This document shows positions 16,613-26,539 of a stretch of DNA of 64,000 nucleotides, piece by piece; position 1 is the stretch's first letter, and each line of letters starts with the position of its first letter. Origin of the DNA: Edaphocola flava (GTDB lineage: Bacteria; Bacteroidota; Bacteroidia; Chitinophagales; Chitinophagaceae); the NCBI RefSeq assembly GCF_004118155.1, contig NZ_SAIQ01000001.1, positions 310,001 to 374,000 of the forward strand, written 5' to 3'. The notes beneath the pieces are model-generated. The model made no database searches. It saw only the letters and a list, made by a program, of their open reading frames with translations, and had not been told where the DNA came from. Both the position numbers and the translations under genes were made by a program.

Positions 16613-19111
16613 TTATCTGATTAAGGTTACATTACCCTGATAACGCTCTTCAGTACCATCTTTAAACTTGACACTGATATCGTAGATGTAGACACCGGCA
16701 GGTTGTACTTTGCCGCTGTACAGACCATCCCAGCCACGGCCGTCGATCTTCTGAGTCAGGAATACTTTCTCGCCCCAACGGTTGTATACAGACATCTCGA
16801 AGCTGCTTACACCTCTTGATAACAGGCTTCTTGGGAAGAAGTAATCACTAACACCATCTCCGTTCGGAGAGAATGCATTCGGAATATCTACATAACAATC
16901 TTTACGGATCGTTACACTATCAGTAGTCGAACAATCTGCACTGTTGGTTGCGGTCAGGCTGTATACGCCAGGACCGGTTGCCTGAATGCTTGAGGTTGTT
17001 GCTCCAGTATTCCAGTGATACAGTACACCCGTATTCACAACCTGGTTAGCCAGTGTGATAGGTGCACCACGGTAACATAATGCAGTATCATTACCCAGGT
17101 CTACCAGAGGATAGCCGCTGATCGTAATGTTCTTAGTATAAGTAATATCTGGACAGCTTCTGTAAGATACAGTCATCGCTACCGGATAAGTACCAGGCGT
17201 AGTATAAGCATAAGTCATACCAGTAACCGCTCCGGTTTGCAGCGTACCGCCATCACCGAAATCCCATGATACACCAGTAGGGTTCAGACCATAGTCAGGG
17301 GTAACATGAACTTGCTCACCGGCACAAAGTGTATTGCGATCCAGTACAAACTCAGGTGTCATTACAGAATCTACAGTTACCCATTGCTGGAAAGAATCAA
17401 TACAACCCAAAGAGGTAACACCAACCATTTTGATCAGGTAATGACCGCTGTAAGGGTACTGATGAGTAGGTGTCTGCATATTAGAGGTAACACCGTTACC
17501 GAAATCCCAGCTCCAGCTTACAAAATCATTGTTAGGGAAGTTAGGGTTGAAGGTCAGGTTAGTGTTCACACAGACGATGCTGTCTACTTCAAATTTAGCT
17601 TTATAAGTAGGCGTATCTACGATCACATCGAATTTACGTTTACAACCACGATAGTTTTCTACTTCTACCACATAGTTACCTGAAGCAATATTTTTGAAGG
17701 TATCACCCTGGTCAGTGAAGTTTACGGCACGCAGTACATTGAACGCAGGATCCATCCAGGTAATTTTATACTTAGCGGTATCTGTTGCTGATTGTGTGAT
17801 CCAGGCTTTACCATTGATCATGTCGCGGCACGGAGGCTGAGAACCGGTCTGGAAATCTCCGTTGAACGGCAGTACATAAACAGTATAGGTCACCGTCTTG
17901 ATACTCGACAGCGGACAACCATCATCTTTATAAGTAATAAAGAACTGATATGTACCCGCAGCTACGGTATTCAGAATCCAGGAGAAGTGTGCTGTAGGAT
18001 TGGGCGTACCATTGTTGGTTACATTGAACACTGCACCGGAAGGAATATTTGTTGCTGTAATGGTTACATTATCTCCCTGAGCATCTGTTACCGGTACATC
18101 AAAGGCAAATGTTGATGTTTGTGCCTCACAGGTTTCAAACTGAACACTGCTTGGTGTGCTTGGCAGCAAGTCGCCGTTCTGTGCACCGGATACCGGTGTA
18201 GATGGCGAGGTATTCGCACAGTTCTGTAACATTACGAATAACATCTCACGACAACAGCTACCTACTTCTACCCCATTGCGGGTCTCGGTTACTTTATTTA
18301 CAACCACACAATTTACGAGTGCATTAGGCGTAAAGTCTGTCTGACCGGTAGTACCGGAAAACAGGAAAGTACCCGGCGCTGCAGGTAATGGAGTCGTAGC
18401 AGTATAACCAGCTACATAAGTCATATTAGTCGTACCAACAGCATTGGTATTGGCACCAACAAGGCTGTAAGACAAACCATCACCTTCTGTTTCTACCGCA
18501 CCCAGGCTATAGCTCTGAGGAATGTTCAGACAGAAAAACGGTGAAGGATCGGATGTAAAGGTAGGGGTCGTATTCGGACCGTTTACATTATTCAGTGTAG
18601 CGCCGATGTACATAGTTGTACCACTTGCACCTACAGTATTTTGAATCAGGGCACTTCTACCCGCAGTAGAACTTACCAGGTCTCCGTTAAACGCAAAGCG
18701 CCAGTCGTTGGACGTACCGGCAATTACAATATTACCACGGAAAGTAAATTTTTTCACCCCTACGATCGTTCCACCGGGAGAACAGGTTGTACTGCTTAGC
18801 TGAGTCGCACATACGGGAGAAATCAGGATGTCACTTTCAGCATTAATGCGCGGCAGGTTGACCGCAGCACCTTGCTGTACACCAGCTTTGTATATATTAA
18901 GACCTGCAGAGGTAGAGCCCGTAAAGGACGGGAAAGAGCCACCGCTACAATCACCATAAATGATAACCTGTACCTGGTAGGTATGATTGGTCCCTGTAGT
19001 AGAAATAAATTTATAGGTGATCTCACCTCCTACAATGTGAGATGCAAATGCATTTATACCTCCAAAGAGACATAGTATCGTGCATAGTAATTGAGCGTAT
19101 GCTTTTCTCAT
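16613..19111 (-). CDS. Surface protein with type-B T9SS sorting domain (copy 1)
   Basis: 832 residues with an N-terminal signal peptide. The N-terminal domain carries HIVGGEITYKF, and PKD-like domains follow (SWDFGNGVTS, SWDFGDGGTL). One LGNDTALC...WNTGATT module comes next, and the C-terminus is the gliding motility-associated (CHU_C, type B) sorting domain, with IPNAFSPNGDGVSDYF and YNRWGEKVF. The protein should be exported by the Sec system and then by the T9SS and attached to the cell surface. It is a tandem paralogue of the gene at 19353. Confidence 0.9.
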   Translation of the reverse strand: MRKAYAQLLCTILCLFGGINAFASHIVGGEITYKFISTTGTNHTYQVQVIIYGDCSGGSFPSFTGSTSAGLNIYKAGVQQGAAVNLPRINAESDILISPVCATQLSSTTCSPGGTIVGVKKFTFRGNIVIAGTSNDWRFAFNGDLVSSTAGRSALIQNTVGASGTTMYIGATLNNVNGPNTTPTFTSDPSPFFCLNIPQSYSLGAVETEGDGLSYSLVGANTNAVGTTNMTYVAGYTATTPLPAAPGTFLFSGTTGQTDFTPNALVNCVVVNKVTETRNGVEVGSCCREMLFVMLQNCANTSPSTPVSGAQNGDLLPSTPSSVQFETCEAQTSTFAFDVPVTDAQGDNVTITATNIPSGAVFNVTNNGTPNPTAHFSWILNTVAAGTYQFFITYKDDGCPLSSIKTVTYTVYVLPFNGDFQTGSQPPCRDMINGKAWITQSATDTAKYKITWMDPAFNVLRAVNFTDQGDTFKNIASGNYVVEVENYRGCKRKFDVIVDTPTYKAKFEVDSIVCVNTNLTFNPNFPNNDFVSWSWDFGNGVTSNMQTPTHQYPYSGHYLIKMVGVTSLGCIDSFQQWVTVDSVMTPEFVLDRNTLCAGEQVHVTPDYGLNPTGVSWDFGDGGTLQTGAVTGMTYAYTTPGTYPVAMTVSYRSCPDITYTKNITISGYPLVDLGNDTALCYRGAPITLANQVVNTGVLYHWNTGATTSSIQATGPGVYSLTATNSADCSTTDSVTIRKDCYVDIPNAFSPNGDGVSDYFFPRSLLSRGVSSFEMSVYNRWGEKVFLTQKIDGRGWDGLYSGKVQPAGVYIYDISVKFKDGTEERYQGNVTLIR

Positions 19112-19292
19112 AAAATGGATTTATATTGATAGAATTGGTAAGCATGGTGAAGCACAAACCAATGAATGCAATGAGTAAAAGTAAAAAAAATGTTGCGCAA
19201 ATCATAATATCAGGCATTTTTTTTTAACATCTAACCGGATCATACTTCTCCCTTTTATTAAGACAAGGTTAAAATGCCTTTGGTTGGTATAT

Positions 19293-19337
19293 AAAAAACA
19301 AGAGCGCGGGATATTAAATCCCGCGCTCTTGTTTTTT
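19293..19337. terminator. Bidirectional terminator after the second T9SS gene
   Basis: AAAAAACAAGAGCGCGGGAT pairs with ATCCCGCGCTCTTGTTTTTT around ATTAA, with T-runs in both directions. It lies 16 bases past the stop at 19353. Confidence 0.88.
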
Positions 19338-19352
19338 ATATTAAAATTGCCA

Positions 19353-21896
19353 TTATCTGATTAAGGTTACATTACCCTGATAACGCTCTTCAGTACCATC
19401 TTTAAACTTGACACTGATATCGTAGATGTAGACTCCGGCAGGTTGTACTTTACCGCTGTACAGACCATCCCAGCCACGACCATCGATCTTCTGAGTCAGG
19501 AATACTTTCTCGCCCCAACGGTTGTATACAGACATCTCGAAGCTGCTTACACCTCTTGATAACAGGCTTCTCGGGAAGAAGTAATCACTAACACCATCTC
19601 CGTTCGGAGAGAACGCATTCGGAATATCTACATAACAATCTTTACGGATCGTTACACTATCAGTTGTAGAACAATCTGCGCTGTTGGTTGCGGTCAGGCT
19701 GTATACGCCAGGACCGGTTGCCTGGATGCTTGAGGTTGTTGCTCCAGTATTCCAGTGATACAGTACACCGGTATTCACAACCTGGTTAGCCAGTGTGATA
19801 GGTGCACCACGGTAACATAATGCAGTATCATTACCCAGATCTACCAGAGGATAGCCGCTGATCGTAATGTTCTTAGTATAAGTAATATCAGGACAGCTTC
19901 TGTAAGATACAGTCATTGCTACAGGATAAGTACCAGGCGTAGTATAAGCGTAAGTCATACCAGTAACCGCTCCGGTTTGCAGTGTACCTCCATCTCCGAA
20001 ATCCCAGGATACACCAGTAGGATTCAGACCATAATCAGGGGTAACATGAACTTGCTCACCGGCACAAAGTGTATTACGATCCAATACAAACTCAGGTGTC
20101 ATTACAGAATCTACTGTTACCCATTGCTTGAAGGAATCAATACAACCCAAAGAGGTAACACCAACCATTTTGATCAGGTAATGACCGCTGTAAGGGTACT
20201 GATGAGTAGGTGTCTGCATATTAGAAGTAACACCGTTACCGAAATCCCAGCTCCAGCTTACAAAATCATTGTTAGGATAGTTAGGGTTGAAGGTCAGGTT
20301 AGTGTTCACACAGATGATGCTGTCTACTTCAAATTTAGCTTTATAAGTAGGCGTATCTACGATCACATCGAATTTACGTTTACAACCACGATAGTTTTCT
20401 ACTTCTACCACATAGTTACCTGAAGCAATATTTTTGAAGGTATCGCCCTGGTTTGTGAAGTTCACGGCACGCAGTACATTGAACGCAGGATCCATCCAGG
20501 TAATTTTGTACTTAGCCGTATCGGATGCCGGCTGTGTGATCCAGGCCTTACCATTGATCATGTCGCGGCACGGTGGCTGAGAACCGGTCTGGAAGTTTCC
20601 GTTGAACGGCAGTACATAAACAGTATAAGTCACTGTTTTGATGCTGGAAATCGGACAACCATCATCTTTATAAGTAATAAAGAACTGGTATGTACCCGCA
20701 GCTACGGTATTCAGAATCCAGGAGAAGTGTGCTGTAGGGTTTGGTGTACCATTGTTGGTTACATTAAATACTGCACCTGCAGGAATGTTTGTTGCTGTAA
20801 TGGTTACATTATCTCCCTGAGCATCTGTTACCGGTACATCAAAGGCAAATGTTGCCGTTTGTGCCTCACAGGTTTCAAACTGAACACTGCTTGGTGTGCT
20901 TGGCAGCAGGTCGCCGTTCTGTGCACCGGATACCGGTGTAGACGGAGCTGTATTGCTACAGTTCGTTAATAATACGAACATCATTTCACGATAAGTAGTA
21001 CCTACTTCTACCCCATTGCGGGTTTCGGTTACTTTATTTACAACCGTACACTCGCGGATGTTAGCACCGCTGGTGCTTGAGGTCATCGCTGCAGGCGTAA
21101 AGTCCAGCTGACCGGTAGTACCGGAAAACAGGAAAGTACCCGGTACAGCAGGTAACGGATTCGTAATAGTGAACGGACCTGTTCCACCGGTAGGCGTTAC
21201 ATTATACGTTACAGTAGTGTTACCTAAAGGATCATTGATTGCCGGTGCCAGGCTGTAAGTCAGCACATCACCTTCTGTTTCTACCGCACCCAGGCCATAA
21301 GAGCTCGCAATACCAATACAGAAGAACGGTGTAGGGTCGGCAGTAAATGTAGGGGAGTTATTCTGTCCTCCAACATTGTTCAGTGTAGCACCGATATACA
21401 TGGTACCGATATTGGTCACATTATCGATGATAGACGTTCTACCTGCAGAAGAACCGTTTACCAGGTTACCGTTGAAGGCAAATCTCCAGTTAGCAGAAGT
21501 ACCTGCAATGACAACATTGCCACGGAAGGTATATTTTTTTACCCCTACGATTGTTCCACCAGGAGAACAGGTTGTACTGGTCAGCTGGGTAGCACATACA
21601 GGGGAGATCAGGATATCACTTTCTGAATTGATACGTGGCAGGTCGATAGTAGCACCCTGCTGTACACCATTATTGTAGATATTAATACCTGCTGCTGTAG
21701 TTGAGGCAAATGAGCTGTAGGCAGCTCCGCTACAGTCGCCATACACGATGAACTGCAGCTGATAAGTGTGATTGGTTCCGGAAGAAGATATGTACTTATA
21801 CGTAAGTTCTCCTCCCACAACGTGAGATGCAAATGCATTTATGCCTGCTATACAACATAAGACAGCACATAATAATAGGGAATAAATTTTGTTCAT
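19353..21896 (-). CDS. Surface protein with type-B T9SS sorting domain (copy 2)
   Basis: 847 residues from ATG 21896 (an ATG six bases earlier is also possible; the second gives a normal basic signal-peptide start). It has the same architecture as the copy at 16613. From the CTN/NCA...PSTPVSGAQNGD junction to the end (about 530 residues) the two proteins differ at only about ten positions, and the last 250 residues are identical. The first 300 residues are much more different. The DNA still shows silent differences across the identical protein part. Confidence 0.9.
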   Translation of the reverse strand: MNKIYSLLLCAVLCCIAGINAFASHVVGGELTYKYISSSGTNHTYQLQFIVYGDCSGAAYSSFASTTAAGINIYNNGVQQGATIDLPRINSESDILISPVCATQLTSTTCSPGGTIVGVKKYTFRGNVVIAGTSANWRFAFNGNLVNGSSAGRTSIIDNVTNIGTMYIGATLNNVGGQNNSPTFTADPTPFFCIGIASSYGLGAVETEGDVLTYSLAPAINDPLGNTTVTYNVTPTGGTGPFTITNPLPAVPGTFLFSGTTGQLDFTPAAMTSSTSGANIRECTVVNKVTETRNGVEVGTTYREMMFVLLTNCSNTAPSTPVSGAQNGDLLPSTPSSVQFETCEAQTATFAFDVPVTDAQGDNVTITATNIPAGAVFNVTNNGTPNPTAHFSWILNTVAAGTYQFFITYKDDGCPISSIKTVTYTVYVLPFNGNFQTGSQPPCRDMINGKAWITQPASDTAKYKITWMDPAFNVLRAVNFTNQGDTFKNIASGNYVVEVENYRGCKRKFDVIVDTPTYKAKFEVDSIICVNTNLTFNPNYPNNDFVSWSWDFGNGVTSNMQTPTHQYPYSGHYLIKMVGVTSLGCIDSFKQWVTVDSVMTPEFVLDRNTLCAGEQVHVTPDYGLNPTGVSWDFGDGGTLQTGAVTGMTYAYTTPGTYPVAMTVSYRSCPDITYTKNITISGYPLVDLGNDTALCYRGAPITLANQVVNTGVLYHWNTGATTSSIQATGPGVYSLTATNSADCSTTDSVTIRKDCYVDIPNAFSPNGDGVSDYFFPRSLLSRGVSSFEMSVYNRWGEKVFLTQKIDGRGWDGLYSGKVQPAGVYIYDISVKFKDGTEERYQGNVTLIR

Positions 21897-22114
21897 AATC
21901 AAAATTTATGTTTTTAAGTTATCAATGGTTTTCACGTGACAGTAATCCGGCATACAATTCGCCGAAAGCGTAAAAATAGTAAAGAGATTACACAAAAAAG
22001 ACTTATTGCCGTAATATTTAATATATATACCCGATCGGGATTATGCACCCCATTCTTTTGTAGACAGGTTTATGAATCAATTCGTTGGCAAAAAGCAACA
22101 CTATTTTTCATTGC

Positions 22115-22145
22115 TTGATATCTCGTACGAAAAGTCTTATTTTTG
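22115..22145 (+). promoter_or_regulatory. Promoter for the thioredoxin-like/peroxidase pair
   Basis: TTG at 22115-22117, 20 bases, then TATTTTTG at 22138-22145, close to the TTTG-N19-TAnnTTTG pattern. The -7 element ends 7 bases before the ATG at 22153, so the mRNA is probably leaderless or nearly so. Confidence 0.65.
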
Positions 22146-22152
22146 TAATATC

Positions 22153-22752
22153 ATGAAAAAATATATAAGCCTTTTTTCACTCCTGTTGGGTATTTCCTTC
22201 AGTAATACAGTACTGGCGCAGGATTACGAGCAGAAGGAAGAAGACCATACGCATAACTTTTCCATTCCGGAATCGACTATTTACAATACTAAAAACTGGG
22301 TAAATACAAATGTGCTTAACCAGCAGAAGGTAGAGTTATGGAATATGCTGGACAGCGGCTATGTAATTATACATGAGTATTTCATGATCGACTGCCGCCC
22401 CTGCATTACCGCAGGCAAGGGCCTGGAAAAGGTGGTTGCCTCATTGAAAGCCAAATATCCCGGTAAGATCAAGTACTACCAGACGGTGTACGAAAATGAG
22501 TCTACAGAGAAAATGGCGAAGAAATGGGTAAAGGAAAACAAATTCAACCCCGATGCGCTTTTTATCAATGGAGCAGATGAGGTAGCCTTTTACGGTGGCA
22601 TGGGCATGCCTACTATCGTAGTTGTAGGCGATGGCAGAAGACATAAAGGATTTTATAAAAAACAAGGCTATACCCCTTTAGAAAACGGTAAGATCATTAA
22701 AGCGGTACGACATGCTGTAGAGGTATCGAAAAGTAAATTTGAGGCGGAATGA
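22153..22752 (+). CDS. Secreted thioredoxin-like protein
   Basis: 199 residues from ATG 22153, chosen because the signal peptide starts there (KKYISLFSLLLGISFSNTVLAQ) and an upstream in-frame ATG would cross the promoter. The active site is DCRPC (Cys81, Cys84), followed by AGKGLEKVV, and the fold ends with a cis-Pro strand (MGMPTIVVV). It is probably periplasmic and redox active. It overlaps the cytochrome c peroxidase gene by 4 bp, suggesting a shared function such as haem-thiol reduction or protection of the peroxidase (inference). Confidence 0.82.
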   Translation: MKKYISLFSLLLGISFSNTVLAQDYEQKEEDHTHNFSIPESTIYNTKNWVNTNVLNQQKVELWNMLDSGYVIIHEYFMIDCRPCITAGKGLEKVVASLKAKYPGKIKYYQTVYENESTEKMAKKWVKENKFNPDALFINGADEVAFYGGMGMPTIVVVGDGRRHKGFYKKQGYTPLENGKIIKAVRHAVEVSKSKFEAE

Positions 22753-23831
22753 AACGGCATAAATTAACCATTGCGGTCCTGTTCCTGACAGGGCTGACCA
22801 TTTTACTGAGTGCAACGCAGAAAGAGAAAGCTACTCCTTACAAACCCACGCCCTTTCAACCGGCATTACCGGAGTTTGTAACGGACTACTTCGAACCTAT
22901 GCCCATGCCTAAGGAAAACCCAATGACCAGGGAGGGTGTAGAGCTGGGTCGTTACCTTTTTTATGATGGTATCCTCAGCGAAAACCGTACTATGAGTTGT
23001 GCGGCCTGCCATCAGCAGGCATACGCATTTTCCGATCCCAGACAATTCAGCTTTGGGGTGCGCGGCGACCTGGGTGTAAAGCAATCCATGTCTGTGGTAA
23101 ACCTGGCCTGGAGCAATTTCCTGTTCTGGGATGGCCGTGCCAAAACACTGGAGGCACAGGCCAATGATCCTATTACCAATCCTATAGAAATGGCGAGCAG
23201 CTGGGCCATCATACTGCCCCGCCTGCAATCACATGCAGATTATCCCAAACGCTTTTACAAAGCCTTTGGCACTACTAAAATCGACAGCAGCCTGGTGCTG
23301 AAAGCACTGGCACAATTCGAACGCAGTATCGTCTCTTTCAATTCCCGCTTTGACCGCTACTTCTTCGGTGGCGATGCCAGTGTGTTTACCAAAGAGGAAG
23401 AACGGGGCCTGGACCTATTCTTCAGCGATGGAGCATCCTGCAATCACTGCCATAGTGATGTATTACTGACCGATAACTTTTTCCGTAATAACGGGCTGGA
23501 TATGAAGCCGGACTCCGGCATTGCCAAGACGACAAAGCTGTCTAAAGATGTAGGCAAAATGAGGGTCCCTACCCTGCGTAATATTGCCCTGACGGCACCA
23601 TATATGCATGACGGACGCTTCAAAACACTGGAAGAGGTAGTTAATTTCTATTTTGACAAAGTGAATGGCGGTTCTCCCAACCTGGATGATCATATGATGA
23701 TGCTGACCAACAGGGTTTATTTCGGGGAGAGTGACCGTAAAGCTCTTGTAGCCTTTCTCAAAACCATGACTGACTCTACCCTCATCAGGAACAAGGCCTA
23801 CAGCGATCCTTATCCGTTTGAGGCTGACTGA
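22749..23831 (+). CDS. Dihaem cytochrome c peroxidase (MauG/CcpA family)
   Basis: 360 residues with an N-terminal hydrophobic export segment. Two haem-binding sites are visible: CAACH (84-88) and CNHCH (231-235). The region between carries SVVNLAWSNFLFWDGRA and NPIEM, typical of the family. These periplasmic enzymes reduce hydrogen peroxide with electrons from cytochrome c, or in MauG-like members oxidise proteins. It overlaps the thioredoxin-like gene by 4 bp and its 3' end overlaps the convergent channel gene by 22 bp. Confidence 0.92.
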   Translation: MKRHKLTIAVLFLTGLTILLSATQKEKATPYKPTPFQPALPEFVTDYFEPMPMPKENPMTREGVELGRYLFYDGILSENRTMSCAACHQQAYAFSDPRQFSFGVRGDLGVKQSMSVVNLAWSNFLFWDGRAKTLEAQANDPITNPIEMASSWAIILPRLQSHADYPKRFYKAFGTTKIDSSLVLKALAQFERSIVSFNSRFDRYFFGGDASVFTKEEERGLDLFFSDGASCNHCHSDVLLTDNFFRNNGLDMKPDSGIAKTTKLSKDVGKMRVPTLRNIALTAPYMHDGRFKTLEEVVNFYFDKVNGGSPNLDDHMMMLTNRVYFGESDRKALVAFLKTMTDSTLIRNKAYSDPYPFEAD

Positions 23832-24652
23832 TCCACCATTTTTTCTCCGCATATTTTACAATAACGGGCATCACCATCATTATCACGGTTACCACAGCGG
23901 CTACAGGGCTTACCCACTCGCGGCTTCCTGCGCAGCTCCTGGGTTACAATACCGGTTGGTACCGCTATAATACTGTAGCCGCAGAGCATGAGTACAATGG
24001 CAAAAAACTTACCCACCGGGGTCACCGGAGAGATATCTCCGTAGCCGACAGTAGTAATAGTCACTATTGCCCAGTAAATGCTTTCGGGTATACTCTTAAA
24101 GCCGTTCTCCCCCTGCTCTACCACATACATCAGCGCCCCGACAATAACAGAGATGATGCTTATGAAAAACAGGAAAATAAAGATTTTACGATAGCTGTTG
24201 CGCAGGGCTTCGAGAATGTAAGAAGCATCTTTAAGATACTCCATCAGCCGGAAGATGCGGAATACCCGCAGTAAACGCAATAACCGTATGAGCAGCAGAA
24301 AGTGTGCCCCGGGAAAAAGAAGGCTCAGGTAAAAGGGAATCAGCGCCAGCAGGTCTATAACACCCAGCGGGCTGAGCACATAGGCACGGTTGTTTTTAAT
24401 ACACATCAGGCGCAGCATATACTCCAGTGTGAAGAATATAGTCAGTACCCACTCAGCGGTATAGAATACATTGAAATGCCGGCTGTAATTGCCCGGTAGT
24501 GATTCCAGGATAATGAGCACAGCACTCAGCAGGATAGCACATAATAAAACAATATCGAATAATTTACCAGCCGGGGTGTCCGAGTAGTAAATTATCCGAT
24601 ATACTTTTTTACGCCAACCTTCTTCAGGTATCAGTCTTTCTCTTGTAAACAC
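23810..24652 (-). CDS. Voltage-gated potassium channel-like protein with C-terminal zinc ribbon
   Basis: 280 residues starting at GTG 24652. Six membrane segments are visible, including an S4-like helix with regularly spaced Arg (LLIRLLRLLRVFRIFRL, about 120-136). The pore filter TTVGYGD is at 200-206. The C-terminus carries Cys250, Cys253, Cys265 and Cys268 in a CxxC-x11-CxxC ribbon, which is not part of ordinary channels. The TATATTTG promoter element ends 4 bases before the GTG. The 3' end overlaps the convergent peroxidase gene by 22 bp. Confidence 0.88.
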   Translation of the reverse strand: MFTRERLIPEEGWRKKVYRIIYYSDTPAGKLFDIVLLCAILLSAVLIILESLPGNYSRHFNVFYTAEWVLTIFFTLEYMLRLMCIKNNRAYVLSPLGVIDLLALIPFYLSLLFPGAHFLLLIRLLRLLRVFRIFRLMEYLKDASYILEALRNSYRKIFIFLFFISIISVIVGALMYVVEQGENGFKSIPESIYWAIVTITTVGYGDISPVTPVGKFFAIVLMLCGYSIIAVPTGIVTQELRRKPRVGKPCSRCGNRDNDGDARYCKICGEKMVDQSASNG

Positions 24653-24656
24653 AAGA

Positions 24657-24664
24657 CAAATATA
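24657..24664 (-). promoter_or_regulatory. -7 promoter element for the channel gene
   Basis: TATATTTG on the minus strand ends 4 bases before the GTG start of the channel gene, predicting a leaderless transcript. It lies in the 25-bp gap after hemE. Confidence 0.5.
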
Positions 24665-24677
24665 AAATATTTATCTG

Positions 24678-25721
24678 CTATGCGTGTCTGAAATTCTTAA
24701 CCGTATCTACAAATGCCTTAGCATGATCTACCGGCACATTTGGTAATATACCATGACCCAGGTTGGCAATATGCCTGCCCGGACCGAATGCTTTCAGCAT
24801 CGCAGTAACTTCTTTTTCAATTACCGGGATCGGTGATAATAATTTAGCCGGGTCAAAATTGCCTTGCAGGGTAATGTCTGCACCTGCAAACTGGCGGGCC
24901 ATATGCGGCTCTATGCACCAGTCGATACCCAGACCATGCGCTCCGGTATCAGCCATTTCTTTCAGAGAACCCCATGCACCTTTCGCGAATACAATCGTAG
25001 GCACCTCATCTTTCAGTGCTGCAACGATCTGGCGGATGTATTGTAAAGAAAAGGTTTCAAAATCCTGTTTGCTCAGCAGACCACCCCAGCTGTCAAATAT
25101 CTGTAAGGTATCTGCACCCGCAGCCACCTGGCCTTTCAGGTACGCGATCGTGGTATCGGTGATCATTTGTAATAACTGATGTGCCAGTTCCGGTTGCTGA
25201 TAACAGAATGCTTTAGCCTCATCAAATGTCTTGCTGCCCTTGCCCTGTACCATATAGCACAATAAAGTCCATGGTGCTCCGGCAAAACCGATCAGTGGCA
25301 CACGACCATTCAGCTCTTGCTTGATCAGCTTAATCGCATCAAACACATAAGAAAGCGTCTCATCTACATCCGCTACACGCACACGTTCCAGGTCTTTGGC
25401 CGTCTTGATCGGGTCTGGCAACAGCGGTCCTTGCTTTTCGATCAGCTGCACCTCCATGCCCATAGCCTGTGGCACCACCAGGATGTCAGAAAACAGGATA
25501 GCGGCATCAACACCTACTATATCTACCGGTTGTAAGGTAATCTCACAAGCCAGCTCAGGATTCTGGCAACGCTCGAAGAAAGAGTATTTATTACGCAGGG
25601 CAATATACTCCGGCAGGTAACGTCCGGCCTGACGCATCATCCATACCGGTGTGCGCTCTACAGCTTCTCCCATCAGGGTACGGATAATCAGGTCGTTCTT
25701 TATGTTTTGATCTCTTTTCAT
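24678..25721 (-). CDS. hemE: Uroporphyrinogen decarboxylase
   Basis: 347 residues, the full family length. It has the N-terminal [17 protein letters not shown] signature, and [20 protein letters not shown] follows. The enzyme removes four carboxyl groups from uroporphyrinogen III to give coproporphyrinogen III in haem synthesis. It lies 24 bp downstream of hemD on the same strand, so they are probably co-transcribed. Confidence 0.97.
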   Translation of the reverse strand: MKRDQNIKNDLIIRTLMGEAVERTPVWMMRQAGRYLPEYIALRNKYSFFERCQNPELACEITLQPVDIVGVDAAILFSDILVVPQAMGMEVQLIEKQGPLLPDPIKTAKDLERVRVADVDETLSYVFDAIKLIKQELNGRVPLIGFAGAPWTLLCYMVQGKGSKTFDEAKAFCYQQPELAHQLLQMITDTTIAYLKGQVAAGADTLQIFDSWGGLLSKQDFETFSLQYIRQIVAALKDEVPTIVFAKGAWGSLKEMADTGAHGLGIDWCIEPHMARQFAGADITLQGNFDPAKLLSPIPVIEKEVTAMLKAFGPGRHIANLGHGILPNVPVDHAKAFVDTVKNFRHA

Positions 25722-25745
25722 TTATTAATGATTATATAAAATAAT

Positions 25746-26450
25746 TTATGTTTTTATCTCTTTACAGTATTCAATAGCATAAGCGACCAATACTTCTTCG
25801 TCAGGTTGCGGCGCAGTGGCTATACGATTGGTATATTGCTGCAGTGCCCCCGCTGTGGTATGTCCGATGGCAAAGGCTATTGTCTGCTCCGGCAGCGCAT
25901 TAAGGCTGAAGAAGCTATGTACGGCACTGGGACTGAAAAACAGTATTCCCTCATAAACCGTATCAATCTTTTCCGGGCAGGCGATGGTATGGTATACCAC
26001 CTGCTCTGCAAAAGGAATACCCGCCTGTGCCAAGCCCTCAGGTATAGTCGGCATACGCTGGTCTCCGCAATAGAAATGCAGGGAAGACCATGAAGCATTA
26101 TACTGTTGTGCAATATCCCTGACCAGTTCTGCCGCATAAGGCCTCGAGGCCAGTACAGGCACATGTGGCAATACACTGTGCACTTCCCGTTCCGTAGCAC
26201 CTGCAATACAGCATACCGCCTTTATCTCCGGCCGGGTAGCCGCATCCATGCCCATATAAGCCTTTACTGCATGTACGCTGGTAAAGATGGCAGTGATACT
26301 ACTCTTTGGCGCAGCAAAGAGTTCAGGCACATCGCTATACTCAATACGGATAAAAGGCAGCATCTCCAGTCTGATGCCCTCCTGTGCAGCCCTGTCCTGC
26401 GATGCAGTACGCAGGGCTTTTGTACTAAGTATGTGTATAGAACGATGCAT
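25746..26450 (-). CDS. hemD: Uroporphyrinogen-III synthase
   Basis: 234 residues, usual length for this poorly conserved family. It shows the recognisable FTSVHAVKAY, FYCGDQRMPTIPEGL and FFSPSAVHSFF segments. The enzyme closes and inverts the tetrapyrrole ring. Position next to hemE supports the call. Divergent from the CoA-binding gene at 26540. Confidence 0.88.
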   Translation of the reverse strand: MHRSIHILSTKALRTASQDRAAQEGIRLEMLPFIRIEYSDVPELFAAPKSSITAIFTSVHAVKAYMGMDAATRPEIKAVCCIAGATEREVHSVLPHVPVLASRPYAAELVRDIAQQYNASWSSLHFYCGDQRMPTIPEGLAQAGIPFAEQVVYHTIACPEKIDTVYEGILFFSPSAVHSFFSLNALPEQTIAFAIGHTTAGALQQYTNRIATAPQPDEEVLVAYAIEYCKEIKT

Positions 26451-26539
26451 CGGTCAAATTGCCTGCGAATTTACAATAATTTTAAGTGGAGCCATCGAAA
26501 AAGAATGCGTATTTTAGTAGAAATAAAACAGATCAGCTC

